From positions 2,480,001 through 2,544,000 of the forward strand of contig NZ_PGFQ01000001.1 in assembly GCF_029870955.1 (NCBI RefSeq): a DNA stretch of 64,000 bases, written 5' to 3'. The notes under the pieces were generated by a model. That model had not been told where the DNA came from. It ran no database searches and saw nothing but the letters and a program-made list of their open reading frames with translations. The stretch is from Sulfitobacter faviae (GTDB lineage Bacteria; Pseudomonadota; Alphaproteobacteria; Rhodobacterales; Rhodobacteraceae). Positions 49,221-59,292 of the stretch are shown piece by piece. A program made the translations under genes and the position numbers. Within the stretch, counting starts at the first letter, position 1. Each line of letters starts with the position of its first letter.

Positions 49221-50207
49221 TTAGCCCAAGCTCAGGCTGGCCGCGCTTTCGGGCAGTTCCTCGTCGAACAAACGCTGGTAGAACTCGGCCACGGTCTGAC
49301 GCTCAAGCTCATCGCATTTGTTGAGGAAGGACAGCCGGAAGGCATAGCCCACATTGCGGAAGATCTCGGCGTTCTGCGCCCATGCGATCACGGTGCGCGG
49401 GCTCATCACGGTCGAAAGTTCACCATTCATGAAGGCAGTGCGGGTGAGGTCGGCCACGGTGACCATCTGCTTGAGGGTTTTGCGGCCCTTCTCGGTGTTG
49501 TAATGCGGGTTTTTCGCCAGCACGATCGCGGTCTCGGCGTCGATGCTGAGGTAGTTCAGCGTGGCGACAAGGCTCCAACGGTCCATCTGCGCTTGGTTGA
49601 TCTGCTGGGTGCCGTGGTAAAGCCCGGTGGTGTCGCCCAGGCCCACGGTGTTGGCCGTGGCGAAGAGGCGGAAATAGGGGTGCGGGGTGATGATCTCGTT
49701 CTGATCCATCAGCGTCAGCTTGCCGTCATGCTCCAGCACGCGCTGGATCACGAACATCACATCGGCGCGGCCTGCGTCATATTCGTCAAAGACAATCGCG
49801 GTCGGGTTGCGCAGGGCCCAAGGCAGGATGCCCTCGTGGAATTCGGTGACCTGTTTGCCGTCGCGCAGCTTGATCGCGTCTTTGCCGATGAGGTCGATCC
49901 GGCTGATGTGGCTGTCGAGGTTGACGCGCACGGTGGGCCAGTTCAGCAGAGCGGCGACCTGTTCGATATGGGTCGATTTGCCCGTGCCGTGGTAGCCTTG
50001 GATCATGACGCGGCGGTTGTGGCTAAAGCCTGCGAGGATCGCCAGCGTGGTGTCGGGGTCGAACTTATAGGTGCTGTCGATGTCCGGCACGCGGCTGGTG
50101 CGCTGCGGGAAACCCTTGACGACCATATCGGTGTCGATGCCAAAGACATCGCGCACCGAGACCTCTTCGGTGGGTTTCATGTCATGTTCCAGTGCACCGT
50201 CGGCCAT
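49221..50207 (-). CDS. cobS: Aerobic cobaltochelatase AAA+ subunit CobS
   Basis: The 328-residue AAA+ ATPase has Walker [10 protein letters not shown] near 73-81 and Walker [13 protein letters not shown]. It forms the hexamer that works with CobT and Cob[20 protein letters not shown] and [14 protein letters not shown] are family features. It is preceded by a J-domain gene and followed by cobT. Confidence 0.95.
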   Translation of the reverse strand: MADGALEHDMKPTEEVSVRDVFGIDTDMVVKGFPQRTSRVPDIDSTYKFDPDTTLAILAGFSHNRRVMIQGYHGTGKSTHIEQVAALLNWPTVRVNLDSHISRIDLIGKDAIKLRDGKQVTEFHEGILPWALRNPTAIVFDEYDAGRADVMFVIQRVLEHDGKLTLMDQNEIITPHPYFRLFATANTVGLGDTTGLYHGTQQINQAQMDRWSLVATLNYLSIDAETAIVLAKNPHYNTEKGRKTLKQMVTVADLTRTAFMNGELSTVMSPRTVIAWAQNAEIFRNVGYAFRLSFLNKCDELERQTVAEFYQRLFDEELPESAASLSLG

Positions 50208-50338
50208 CGCTCGTCATCCTTTTCCTTAGGCGCGCGGTCGGGGCCGCGCGCGTATCTGGTGCAACATATCGTGCATATCCGCAAGGGGAAGGGGGCAACT
50301 GGCATTATCCGCAACCGGCCGCTGGTCCGGTCGCGGGA

Positions 50339-50965
50339 TCAGTCCTTGAAGTTGCGGCTGCCCTTGATCTGGTCCCATGCCCAGACGACCAGTTGCAACT
50401 GCTCTTCCTGACTGCGGTCACCGCCGTTCATATCCGGGTGCAGCACTTTGATCAGCGCTTTGTAGGCTTTGCGAACCTCGGGCTTTGTCCAAGTGTCCTT
50501 GGCCTCGAGAATCTCGATCGCGCGGCGTTCGGTGGGCGGCAGGCGGCGGCCCGCTTGCTGGCCCTTGCCGGGGTTCTGGGTCGCGTTCTTGCCCAAGACC
50601 TGATGGGGGTCTTCGATGCCAAGACGGGCCCATGCGCGCTGCTCGGGGTCGCCCAGTGGTTTGGTGCTGCGCTCCCAGACCTTGTCCTTGGACATCTGCG
50701 CGTTCATCTCGGCCTCGGTGGTGCCGTCAAAGAAGCTCCACTTCGCGTTATATTCGCGCACGTGTTTCTGGCAGAACCAGAAGTAGTCATCCAGCACATC
50801 GGGCGCTTTGGGGGCGCGGAACTTGCCCGGCTCGTCGCAGCCTTCGTGGTCGCAAATCCGGGTCGAGGTTTCCGACGCACCGGACATGCCGCGGCGGCCG
50901 CGGGGGTTTTTCTTTTTGGAGGACGACACGGACATGTCGAATCCGAAGGGATCAGGTTTTGGCAT
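50339..50965 (-). CDS. J-domain (DnaJ-like) protein
   Basis: The 208-residue protein starts at ATG 50965 (MPKPDPFGFDMSVSSSKKKN). It contains a Cys-containing middle part (CDHEGCDEPGKFRAPK), followed by HVREYNAKW, and a C-terminal J domain with the HPD tripeptide (KVLHPDMNGGDRSQEEQ). J-domain proteins recruit and stimulate DnaK. The conserved place next to cobS and cobT suggests help in cobaltochelatase assembly, but that is inference. Confidence 0.88.
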   Translation of the reverse strand: MPKPDPFGFDMSVSSSKKKNPRGRRGMSGASETSTRICDHEGCDEPGKFRAPKAPDVLDDYFWFCQKHVREYNAKWSFFDGTTEAEMNAQMSKDKVWERSTKPLGDPEQRAWARLGIEDPHQVLGKNATQNPGKGQQAGRRLPPTERRAIEILEAKDTWTKPEVRKAYKALIKVLHPDMNGGDRSQEEQLQLVVWAWDQIKGSRNFKD

Positions 50966-51041
50966 GTGGATAGACCTTTCCGACTCAGGCCGGTCACCAT
51001 ATACCCTGCGTCGCAGGATTGAAGGGGCCGGGGGTAAAAAC

Positions 51042-51299
51042 ATGTCCACAACACAAGAGATTTCGGATCGGCTGGAAGCCGCTTTTGCGCCGCGTGAACT
51101 GGAAGTGGTGGATGACAGCGAAAGCCATCGCGGTCATGCTGGATTTCAGGAGGGGGGCGAAAGCCACTTTAACGTGCGCATCCGGTCAGAGCGTTTCAAG
51201 GGCCAGAACCGGCTGGCGCGGCACCGGGCGGTGCACAGCGCTTTGGGGCCGGACCTGATGGGGCGCATTCACGCGCTGGCGCTTGATCTGGACGAATAA
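51042..51299 (+). CDS. BolA-family protein
   Basis: The 85-residue protein has the BolA core ESHFNVRIRSERFKGQNRLA, the invariant RHRAVHSAL and ALGPDLMGRIHALAL. BolA proteins pair with monothiol glutaredoxins through a [2Fe-2S] cluster and respond to stress. It is divergent from the J-domain gene (77-base gap) and starts 9 bases after a GGGGG run. It ends 9 bases before the repaired DUF4177 stop. Confidence 0.9.
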   Translation: MSTTQEISDRLEAAFAPRELEVVDDSESHRGHAGFQEGGESHFNVRIRSERFKGQNRLARHRAVHSALGPDLMGRIHALALDLDE

Positions 51300-51308
51300 G
51301 CGCCGCGT

Positions 51309-51796
51309 TTAGGGCTTTGTCTTATCGTCGTCTTCGTCGCTGCCCTGCGGCGAAGCTTCATCCGCTGAGGGCCGGACAGAAACGCAGGCGGCGTCGCCGC
51401 TTTGGCGGGTTCCTCTTTCGCGGGCACGTCATCCTCGGGCGTGATGGAGGCGGGCGCATCGGCCTGAAGCGCGGTGTCTTCGCCTTCGATCGTGGCGGCC
51501 AAGGCAGGCGTTGCGGCAGCAGTGGCGGGCGGCAGCAGATCGCCATCCTCCTGCTGGCCTGCAGCAGTCGCCAAGCGGCGGAACACCAGCACGTTGCGCC
51601 ATTCCGTGGTGGTCGAGGTCAGGCCCGAACGCTCTTGCGAAGGCAAGGTCTCGGCCCGCTGGTATTCCCAGCCCTCGGCGGCTTGTTCGTTCAGGCATTC
51701 TTCCAAGGTTTTGGCGAAACGCGCTTCGGGGGCCTTCAGACCTTTGGCTTTCTGCCCTTTGCTGGGGGCGGGAAGGATCTTGTATTCGTAGCGCAT
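51309..51796 (-). CDS. DUF4177-type protein with acidic tail, frameshifted near C-terminus
   Basis: The first 75 residues (MRYEYKILPAPSKG, ECLNEQAAEGWEYQRAETLPS, EWRNVLVFRRLA) match the small DUF4177 fold. The rest is low-complexity Ala/Pro/Glu. As given, the frame ends inside bolA in basic sequence. A fourth G in the G3 run 51407-51409 gives GDAACVSVRPSADEASPQG and an acidic end at 51309 without overlap. The exact indel site is inferred. Function unknown. Confidence 0.72.
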
Positions 51797-51841
51797 AGGG
51801 GCCTCGGCTGGGTTGGCGACATAAGCCGCGTCAGGTGAGTT

Positions 51842-52327
51842 TCAGGCGGATTTGCGGCGGATGCCGATGCTGCGACCGGCCTGCGCCGGTTTGGGCAGTT
51901 TGGCATGGCTGCGGCGCATCGCGTCAAGACGGGTCAGGATGTGGTCCGGCATGGGGGCCACACGCGGGCCGGACTGGTCCACATGCAGCGTCAGCCCCTC
52001 GGCGGTGGCGGCAAGCCAGCCGTCGACGTGCCACAGTTCCTGAAAGCTGTGAAACCGCTTCTCGTCATGGTCGAGCAATTGGAAGGTGGTATAGACGCGG
52101 TCACCCTCATGCAGTTCGCGCAGGTAGCAGACGTGAAATTCAGCCACATAGGTGGTGCAACCCGTGCGTTGATACTCCGGCCCCAGACCGATTTCGCCAT
52201 AGGCTTGGTCAACGCCCTGATCGAACAGGACGTTGTAATAGGCCATGTTCAAATGGCCGTTGAAATCGATCCATTCGGGGAGAACTGTCATCTCGCCCGA
52301 ACGGAAGGGGGCCGGGGCGTCGCTCAT
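51842..52327 (-). CDS. Hotdog-fold acyl-CoA thioesterase
   Basis: The 161-residue protein has the 4HBT-type hotdog signature ([25 protein letters not shown], with the catalytic-type Asp and HLN), then [22 protein letters not shown] and [17 protein letters not shown] infer hydrolysis of an acyl-CoA; the chain is unknown. Its ATG overlaps the repaired gatB stop (ATGA), so it is co-transcribed with gatB. Confidence 0.85.
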   Translation of the reverse strand: MSDAPAPFRSGEMTVLPEWIDFNGHLNMAYYNVLFDQGVDQAYGEIGLGPEYQRTGCTTYVAEFHVCYLRELHEGDRVYTTFQLLDHDEKRFHSFQELWHVDGWLAATAEGLTLHVDQSGPRVAPMPDHILTRLDAMRRSHAKLPKPAQAGRSIGIRRKSA

Positions 52328-53837
52328 TGCTGGGCGAGCTTGCGCGACACGATTTCGTTGACGGCCTTGGGTTGGCCTTGCCGCCCGTGGCCTTCATCAC
52401 CTGACCGACGAACCAGCCCGCCAGCTTCGGGTTCTGCTGGGCCTTTTCGACCTGCGCGGGGTTGGCGGCGATGATCTCGTCCACTGCCGTCTCAATGGCG
52501 CCCGTGTCGGTCACCTGCTTGAGGCCCTCAGTCTCCACGACCTCTTCCGGCTCGCGCCCGGTTGTATAGGCGATTTCAAAGACTTCCTTGGCGATCTTGC
52601 CGGAAATCGCATCCGAGGCGATCAGATCGACAATGCTGCCCAATTGCGCCGGGGTGACGGGGCTTTCGGTGATGCCCTTGTCGTCTTTCTTGAGGCGACC
52701 GAAAAGCTCGTTGATGACCCAGTTCGCAGCCATCTTGCCATCGCGGCCCTGCGCCACGGCCTCAAAATAGCCCGCGCTGTCGAGATCTGCGGTCAGCACG
52801 GAGGCGTCGTAGTCCGACAGGCCGAAGTCATTGATGAAACGGGATTTCTTTTCGTCCGGCAGTTCGGGCAGATTGGCTTTGATGTCGTCCACCCATGCCT
52901 GTTCGATTTCCAGCGGCAGCAGGTCGGGGTCCGGGAAATAGCGGTAGTCATGCGCCTCTTCCTTGGAACGCATGGAGCGTGTTTCCTGCTTGTCGGGGTC
53001 GAAGAGGCGGGTTTCTTGCACAACCTCGCCACCGGCTTCGACAATCGCGATCTGGCGTTTGGCTTCGACTTCGATGGCCTGCTGGATAAAGCGCATGGAG
53101 TTCATGTTCTTGATCTCGCAGCGGGTGCCAAGATGCGAGAAGTCCTGCGTTTCCTGATACTTCTCATATTGACCCACACGGCAAACCGAGACGTTGACGT
53201 CCGCGCGCATGGCGCCCGACTGCATGTCGCCGTTGCAGGTGCCAAGGTAGCGCATGATCTGGCGCAGCTTGGCGAGATAGGCGGCGGCTTCCTCCGGCCC
53301 GCGAATGTCGGGGCGGGAGACGATCTCCATCAGGCAGACGCCGGTCCGGTTCAGGTCGACGAAGGACATGTTCGGGTCCATGTCGTGGATCGACTTGCCC
53401 GCGTCCTGCTCCATGTGGATGCGCTCGATCCGCACCAGCCGCGCGGTGCCGTCGCCCAGTTCCACCAGCACTTCGCCTTCGCCGACGATGGGCTCGTAAA
53501 GCTGGCTGATCTGGTAGCCCTGCGGCAGGTCGGGATAGAAGTAGTTCTTGCGGTCGAAAGCGGATTTGAGATTGATCTCGGCCTTGAGGCCCAGACCGGT
53601 GCGCACCGCCTGTTCGACGCAATATTCGTTGATCACCGGCAGCATGCCGGGCATCGCCGCATCGACGAAGGCCACGTTGCTGTTGGGCTCGGCGCCGAAT
53701 TTGGTCGAGGCGCCCGAGAAGAGCTTGGCGTTCGACGCGACCTGCGCGTGCACCTCCATCCCGATGACCAGTTCCCAGTCATGTTTGGCACCGGCAATCA
53801 CGCGCGGTTTCGGGGTGTCGTAACTCAGATCAAGCAT
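52324..53837 (-). CDS. gatB: Aspartyl/glutamyl-tRNA amidotransferase subunit B, frameshifted near end
   Basis: The protein has about 504 residues after repair. The GatB core has [41 protein letters not shown] and [12 protein letters not shown], followed by the YqeY-like tail with [15 protein letters not shown] fourth base in the G3 run 52369-52371 restores [16 protein letters not shown] and a stop overlapping the thioesterase start. As given the frame runs 115 bases into that gene. GatB transamidates Glu-tRNA(Gln) with GatA and GatC, neither in the window. Confidence 0.94.
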
Positions 53838-53908
53838 CGCGGCCGCCTTCGGTCAATTGGAACTTGGCCGGTCATACTGGAGCGCACCACGCGCTTCAAG
53901 AGGCAGGC

Positions 53909-55183
53909 TTAGCCCGGCACGGCAATCTGGCGGCGGCCTTCGGTGAAAATGACCCGTTTGCCCGCTTCGATCTCACGTTGGAAGAGGCCGGTGATGATGC
54001 GCATGGCCTCGTCCCGGCCCGAGGCGGCGAAACGCCGGGCCGAGCGGACGCGCAGGTTGTTGTCAAAGCCGCGCGCAGCATGGGCCCAGAGCATCGGGTG
54101 CAGTTCCGTCATATGGTCGCGCACGATCCACCGCGCGCAGTCGGCAATCTCGGCCCGGACGGCCCCGGCGGCATCCTCTGTCTCCGCCGCCTGACCGATG
54201 GCGCTGGCGCAATAGGCGGCCAGCAGGTTGGCGGTATGCGGATCGGGGCGGCGGGCGAGGATGTCGTGCAGCCCTTCGATGAAAAACGGCACATCAAGGT
54301 TGGCACAGGCCTGCGCATCGCAGCTGATCGCGTCGAATTGCACCCAAGTATAGCCGCCCGCGCCCCATGTCTCTTGGGTCCGCGCGGCGGTGCGGCGGGC
54401 CTCGAGTTCCAACTGGTCATATGAGCCATGCCACCGCGGCAGAAGGTGGTTGCCCATGGCCCGCATGGGGCGCGGGTTTGCGGGGTTCAGGTCGATGAGC
54501 CGCGCGTAGCGGTCCGCCACGGCGCGGGCGTCACCGCCGGTTCCCCCAAGCAGGGCACAGTGCGTCGCCGCGAGCAGGGGCGAGGCGGCTGTGTCCTTGT
54601 CGAATGGCGCGAGAATTTGCTCGGCGCGTTCAAAATGCGCGGCGAAGGCCGCATGGTTGCGGGCGGGCACGTCGCTGTCCCAGCCCGTGCCGCGCCAGGC
54701 CCAGCCGATGTCCATATGCGCCTGCGCCACGATGGCGGCGATCATCGCGCTATCGGCGTGATCGGCCAGTACATGTTCCAGCGCTTCGATCCCTGCCATC
54801 AGGGGCGCGTCACTGGCCGGTTTACCGTCGTAAAGCGCGTGTTCCGCGGCGAGAATCACATCCGCCCGCGCGCCAAAGGCCATCAGCTCGGCCACCGGCA
54901 TGGCGCCCGGTGTCATCTCGCGGTTCTCGTCGGCCTCCTGCAAGAGCTCTGCCATCTCCTCCCAACGTTCTTGGCGCACCAGCCATTGCGCGCGGTACTG
55001 GTGACGGTCGCGCTGCATTTCTTCGGCGGTGGGGTCGGGGCAGGAAATGCGCAGCAGCGCGTCGCGCGGCGCGCGGCGGCGCAGAAGCGGCATTTCCAGC
55101 GGCTCGAACTCGGGCGCTTGGGGCGCGGGCTTGGCAAAGAACCCTTGCAAAGCGGACGGGATCATATGCGAGAGTTTCTTCAT
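53909..55183 (-). CDS. Helical-repeat protein of unknown function
   Basis: The 424-residue protein has no signal peptide or membrane helix. It is rich in Ala and alpha-helix, with short repeats such as AQWLVRQERWEEMAELLQEA and HMDIGWAWRG, which looks like TPR-type or similar solenoids. I do not recognise the family. It lies upstream of gatB on the same strand (71-base gap) and is divergent from the lysozyme-like gene. A soluble scaffold role is only a guess. Confidence 0.7.
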   Translation of the reverse strand: MKKLSHMIPSALQGFFAKPAPQAPEFEPLEMPLLRRRAPRDALLRISCPDPTAEEMQRDRHQYRAQWLVRQERWEEMAELLQEADENREMTPGAMPVAELMAFGARADVILAAEHALYDGKPASDAPLMAGIEALEHVLADHADSAMIAAIVAQAHMDIGWAWRGTGWDSDVPARNHAAFAAHFERAEQILAPFDKDTAASPLLAATHCALLGGTGGDARAVADRYARLIDLNPANPRPMRAMGNHLLPRWHGSYDQLELEARRTAARTQETWGAGGYTWVQFDAISCDAQACANLDVPFFIEGLHDILARRPDPHTANLLAAYCASAIGQAAETEDAAGAVRAEIADCARWIVRDHMTELHPMLWAHAARGFDNNLRVRSARRFAASGRDEAMRIITGLFQREIEAGKRVIFTEGRRQIAVPG

Positions 55184-55413
55184 CTGGGGCCGTCCTGCCT
55201 GCTGTTTGTCGATGATTTAGGTTTGACCGGGCAATGGGGCGGAACCGTGTCCGGCGTGCGGAGCTTTCGGGAAAATTCTGCAGCGCAGTCGGGCAGTCGG
55301 GGGCGATCCTTCGCGACAATCCGGCGGCGCGGCGCGCGCTGTTTCCCGATCAGAGGAAATCTGCCGATCCCGCGCCCCCGCCGCGCTTGCCAAGCGCGTT
55401 TCGGGGCGGTCTT

Positions 55414-56175
55414 ATGCGCGCCATGAAACCTGCCATGATCGCCCTATTGCTCTGCGCTAGCCCCACCATGATTTGGGCCGAATTGCCCAAACAGCCCGCC
55501 CCGGTGGTAGAGGTGGATAACGTGGTGCAGACCGCCGCCACATCTTTGTCCTTCCCCGATGAGGTCGAGGCCGAGGACGAACCGCCCGCACTTGAGACCG
55601 CGCCCTTCACCACAACGCTGCGCCCGCCCGCGCGTCCGGGCAACCTGCCGCGCACGCGCTGGCAGCATATGCGGGGGCATTCGCTTTGGACCCGCGCGGC
55701 GATCTCGGCGCTGAAATCCCACGGCAAGCCCTTGGTGGATATGGTGCCCGCCGATGTGGCGGAGTGGTGCCCGGCCTATCCGACGGCATCCGACAGTCAA
55801 CGCCGCGCCTTTTGGGTCGGCTTCATGTCGGCGCTGGCCAAACATGAGAGCACCTATCGGTCTTGGGCCGTGGGCGGGGGTGGCCGCTGGTACGGGTTGT
55901 TGCAAATTCTGCCGGGCACCGCGCGGGGCTATAAATGCAATGTCGGCAGCGGTGACGCGCTCAAGAACGGCGCCGCGAACCTGAGTTGTGCCGTGCGGAT
56001 CATGGCGACGACCGTGCCGCGCGACGGGGTGATCGCCGGAAACGGGCGGCGCGGCGTCGGGGCCGATTGGGGGCCGATGCGCAGCGCGTCCAAACGGGCG
56101 GATATGTCCCGCTGGCTGCGGCGGCAGTCCTATTGCAAACCGTTGAACGCGACCCGGCCCCGCAGCCGCCCGTAG
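55414..56175 (+). CDS. Secreted lysozyme/SLT-like protein
   Basis: The 253-residue protein has a signal peptide (MKPAMIALLLCASPTMIWA, cleavage after WAE is likely) and a Pro/Glu-rich linker. It then has an SLT-like domain: ALAKHESTYRSWAVGGGGRWYGLLQILPGTARGY, with the Glu in KHEST as likely catalytic acid. YGLLQI is the typical Y-G-L-x-Q-I loop. I infer a periplasmic transglycosylase. ATG 55414 or 55423 can start it. Confidence 0.75.
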   Translation: MRAMKPAMIALLLCASPTMIWAELPKQPAPVVEVDNVVQTAATSLSFPDEVEAEDEPPALETAPFTTTLRPPARPGNLPRTRWQHMRGHSLWTRAAISALKSHGKPLVDMVPADVAEWCPAYPTASDSQRRAFWVGFMSALAKHESTYRSWAVGGGGRWYGLLQILPGTARGYKCNVGSGDALKNGAANLSCAVRIMATTVPRDGVIAGNGRRGVGADWGPMRSASKRADMSRWLRRQSYCKPLNATRPRSRP

Positions 56176-56176
56176 A

Positions 56177-56638
56177 CTACTGGATCAGCGTGAAGTGATG
56201 CCGTTCCGTCGTGATGCCGCGCGCCTGAAACGCGGCTTCCAATGCGCGGTGCGGTGGGGTGGCCTCGAAAGGCAGTTTGATCCTGCGCCCGGTGCGGAGA
56301 ATGACCGTGGCGCGCACGGACATATCAAGACGCGTATCGAGCCGAACCCGGTCGACCTGCGCCAGCGCGATTTTTGCATCTCGTTTGCCGGTGAACCACG
56401 ACAGGCTGTGCTGGTCGAGCGTCAGGCCGCTCGCTGGATTGCTGAAGACCTCCCATAGCGCGGGCAGGGTAAAAAGCCCCAGCAGCCCGATGATCCAGCC
56501 CGAGGCGTCGAGCCAGAGCCACGCCGCCGCGAGGGCCAGCCAGATCACGGGCAACAGCAACAGGGCCGATCGGCTGCGGGCATGGCGGCGGTAAGTATAG
56601 GCCGCCATGCCCTCTGTCTGAATAGGCGTGTCAGGCAC
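56177..56638 (-). CDS. Small membrane protein with PH-like tail, unknown function
   Basis: The protein has about 153 residues from GTG 56638 or 143 from ATG 56608 (MAAYTYRRHARSRS), the latter with a basic run before the helices. Two hydrophobic helices at about 25-60 are followed by a beta-rich region (LTLDQHSLSWFTGKRDAKIALAQVDRV) resembling bacterial PH domains. It is co-transcribed with pepN, overlapping its end by 8 bases if the GTG is used. Confidence 0.65.
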   Translation of the reverse strand: MPDTPIQTEGMAAYTYRRHARSRSALLLLPVIWLALAAAWLWLDASGWIIGLLGLFTLPALWEVFSNPASGLTLDQHSLSWFTGKRDAKIALAQVDRVRLDTRLDMSVRATVILRTGRRIKLPFEATPPHRALEAAFQARGITTERHHFTLIQ

Positions 56639-59189
56639 CGCGAATGCGGCTGAGCATCTCGGAGGTGTCCCGGCTAAGATCGGGGCTGGCGAGGATGCGG
56701 TCGAGTTGGGTCTCGATCATCTTTTGTCGCGCCATGTCATAGCGCCGCCATGTCTGGAAGGCCGAGCACATCCGCGCCGTGGTCTGCGGGTTCACCGGGT
56801 CGAGCTTGATCAGCCAATCGGCCAGCAGGGCGTAGCCCTTGCCGCTCTCGTGGTGGAACCCGGCGTGATGCATGGCAAGACTGCCAAAGACCGCGCGGAA
56901 ACGGTTGGGGTTCTTCCAGTTAAAATCGGCATGCTGGGTAAGCCTGCGCGCCACTTCGGCCGCCTCTTCCGGCGCGGCTTGGCTGACTTGCAGCCCGAAC
57001 CATTTGTCCATCACCAGACGGTCATCCCGCCACTGCGCCTCAAAGGCGGCCAGCGCCTTGTCGCCTTGGCCCGCACGCAGCAGGGCGGCGAGGGCGCTGA
57101 GCTGTTGGGTCATATTGTCGGCATCGTCGAACTGCGCCTGCGCGCGGGCCGGTCCCTCAACGCGGGTCAGCAGGGCAAGTGCCGCATTGGTCAAGGCGCG
57201 TTTGCCCGATTGCGCTGCATTGGGCTGATAGGGGGCGTCGATCCTGTGGCGGTCATAGAGATCACCCAGCAGTGCGGCAAAACGCTCGGCCATGGCATCG
57301 CGGGTGGCCTCCACCGCCTGATGGATCGCCGCCGGATCCGGCGTTTTGCCTGCGTCATGAAGGGTGCTGGCCAGATCAGCGTGGCTGGGCAGCCCCAGCA
57401 TCAACGCGCGGTAGGCAGGCTCAAGCGTCTCATCCTCTAACACCGCCCGCTGAGCTGCGAGCCATGCGTCATCCGGCGCGCTGTTTTCGGTGATCGCGGC
57501 CAGCAAGGATTGCCGCGCCAAGGTGCGCCCGGCCTCCCACCGGTTGAAGGGATCGCTGTCATGGGCGAGCAGCAGCAGGCGCTCTTCTTTCGAGAGGTCT
57601 TGATCCAGCACCACCGGGGCGGAGAAACCGCGCAGCACCGAGGCCACGGGGCGCGCATCCAACCCGTCGAAGGTAAAGCTCTGTTCGGCCTCGGTCATCT
57701 CCAACACGCGAGAGGGAGCCACTTCGGCCCCATCCGCGCCGATCAACCCCACGGTGATGGGCAGAACCTGCGGTTTCGGCTCAAGCGTGGCGGTGCTGGG
57801 CGGGGTGTGCTGGGTGAAGGTCAGCGTGAAGATGCCTTTGCCCGCATCCCAAGCCTCCACCACCGAGAGGCGCGGCGTGCCCGCCTGCGAATACCAGCGT
57901 TTGAACTGGGTCAGATCCCGGCCCGTGGTGTCTTCAAACACCTTCAGCCAATCTTCGATCGTCGCCGCATCGCCGTCGTGACGCTCAAAATAGAGGTCGA
58001 GCGCCTTGGCATAGGCGTCATCGCCCACCAAAGTCTTGAGCATGCCGATCACCTCGGCGCCCTTTTCATAGACGGTGGCGGTGTAGAAGTTGTTGATCTC
58101 TTGAAAGCTTTCGGGCCGTACCGGGTGGGCCAGCGGGCCTTGATCCTCGGCGAACTGACGTGCGCGCAGGTCGATCACGTCGCCGATGCGTTTCACCGCC
58201 GGAGAGCGCATGTCTGAGGTGAACTGCGCGTCGCGGTAGACGGTCAGCCCTTCCTTGAGACAAAGTTGGAACCAATCGCGACAGGTGATGCGGTTGCCGG
58301 TCCAATTGTGGAAATACTCATGGGCGATAATCGCTTCGATCCGCTCGAAATTATCATCCGTCGAGGTTTCGGGCGAAGCGAGAACGGCGGCGGAGTTGAA
58401 GATGTTCAGCCCCTTGTTCTCCATCGCGCCCATGTTGAAGTCATCCACCGCAACGATGTTGAAGATGTCGAGATCGTATTCACGACCGTAAACCTCTTCG
58501 TCCCACTTCATCGAGGCTTTGAGCGCCTCCATCCCAAAGGCGCATTTGCCTTCGTCGCCGGGACGCACATAGAGGTTCAGATCGACCTCGCGGCCCGACA
58601 TGGTGGTGAAACGGTCGGAATGGGCGACCAGATCGCCCGCCACCAGCGCGAAAAGATAGGCAGGCTTGGGCCATGGATCATGCCATTCGGCATGGTTCTG
58701 CCCCTGCGTCACTGGATTGCCGTTGGACAGCAAAACGGGATGCGGGCCGTTGATAGTCACGGTGAAGACGCTCATCACATCGGGACGGTCGGGGTAATAG
58801 GTGATCTTGCGAAAGCCTTCGGCCTCGCATTGGGTGCAATACATGCCGCCCGACATATAAAGCCCTTCGAGGGCGGTGTTGTCCTTTGGGTCGATCTCAA
58901 CCTCGGCCTCCCAGATGAAGGGGCCGTCGGGCACATCGCAGGTCAGCCCGCGTTCCGTCACCTTCGGGGTGACCGGCTTGCCGTCGATCTGCGCAGAGAC
59001 AAGCTTGAGTTGTTCACCATGCAAGAAAAATTCAGCCTCCTGCGCCGCCGGGTTGGGGCGAAAGGCGATGCGGCTTTCGACCCGCGTCTTATGGGGATCG
59101 AGGTCAAAGGTCAGGGCCACCTCATCCACCAGAAAGCCGAAGGGCTGGTAGTCACTGAGATAGATCGTTTGGGGGGTGGCGTCGCGCAT
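56631..59189 (-). CDS. pepN: Membrane alanyl aminopeptidase N (M1)
   Basis: The 852-residue metallopeptidase has the substrate motif GAMENKGLNIF and zinc site HEYFH...E near 290 (HEYFHNWTGNRITCRDW, then KEGLTVYRD). The C-terminal alpha-helical domain is of normal length. It cleaves N-terminal residues from peptides in the cytosol. The frame is intact, about 2.5 kb without a break. Confidence 0.95.
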   Translation of the reverse strand: MRDATPQTIYLSDYQPFGFLVDEVALTFDLDPHKTRVESRIAFRPNPAAQEAEFFLHGEQLKLVSAQIDGKPVTPKVTERGLTCDVPDGPFIWEAEVEIDPKDNTALEGLYMSGGMYCTQCEAEGFRKITYYPDRPDVMSVFTVTINGPHPVLLSNGNPVTQGQNHAEWHDPWPKPAYLFALVAGDLVAHSDRFTTMSGREVDLNLYVRPGDEGKCAFGMEALKASMKWDEEVYGREYDLDIFNIVAVDDFNMGAMENKGLNIFNSAAVLASPETSTDDNFERIEAIIAHEYFHNWTGNRITCRDWFQLCLKEGLTVYRDAQFTSDMRSPAVKRIGDVIDLRARQFAEDQGPLAHPVRPESFQEINNFYTATVYEKGAEVIGMLKTLVGDDAYAKALDLYFERHDGDAATIEDWLKVFEDTTGRDLTQFKRWYSQAGTPRLSVVEAWDAGKGIFTLTFTQHTPPSTATLEPKPQVLPITVGLIGADGAEVAPSRVLEMTEAEQSFTFDGLDARPVASVLRGFSAPVVLDQDLSKEERLLLLAHDSDPFNRWEAGRTLARQSLLAAITENSAPDDAWLAAQRAVLEDETLEPAYRALMLGLPSHADLASTLHDAGKTPDPAAIHQAVEATRDAMAERFAALLGDLYDRHRIDAPYQPNAAQSGKRALTNAALALLTRVEGPARAQAQFDDADNMTQQLSALAALLRAGQGDKALAAFEAQWRDDRLVMDKWFGLQVSQAAPEEAAEVARRLTQHADFNWKNPNRFRAVFGSLAMHHAGFHHESGKGYALLADWLIKLDPVNPQTTARMCSAFQTWRRYDMARQKMIETQLDRILASPDLSRDTSEMLSRIRGA

Positions 59190-59292
59190 TGGGCCTCCAG
59201 TCGCGGGAACGTAATTGGTCTAGGAAATGTTATGTCTCCAGAAGGCGGCCTGCAAGCCGAGCTGCCCCAACTTCGAGCAATGAGGTGTATCC

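Noticed and set aside
47544..50411. 955-codon plus-strand frame opposite cobT and cobS
   Set aside because: Low-complexity Val/Leu/Gly translation opposite two clear genes; shadow caused by GC-rich codon bias.
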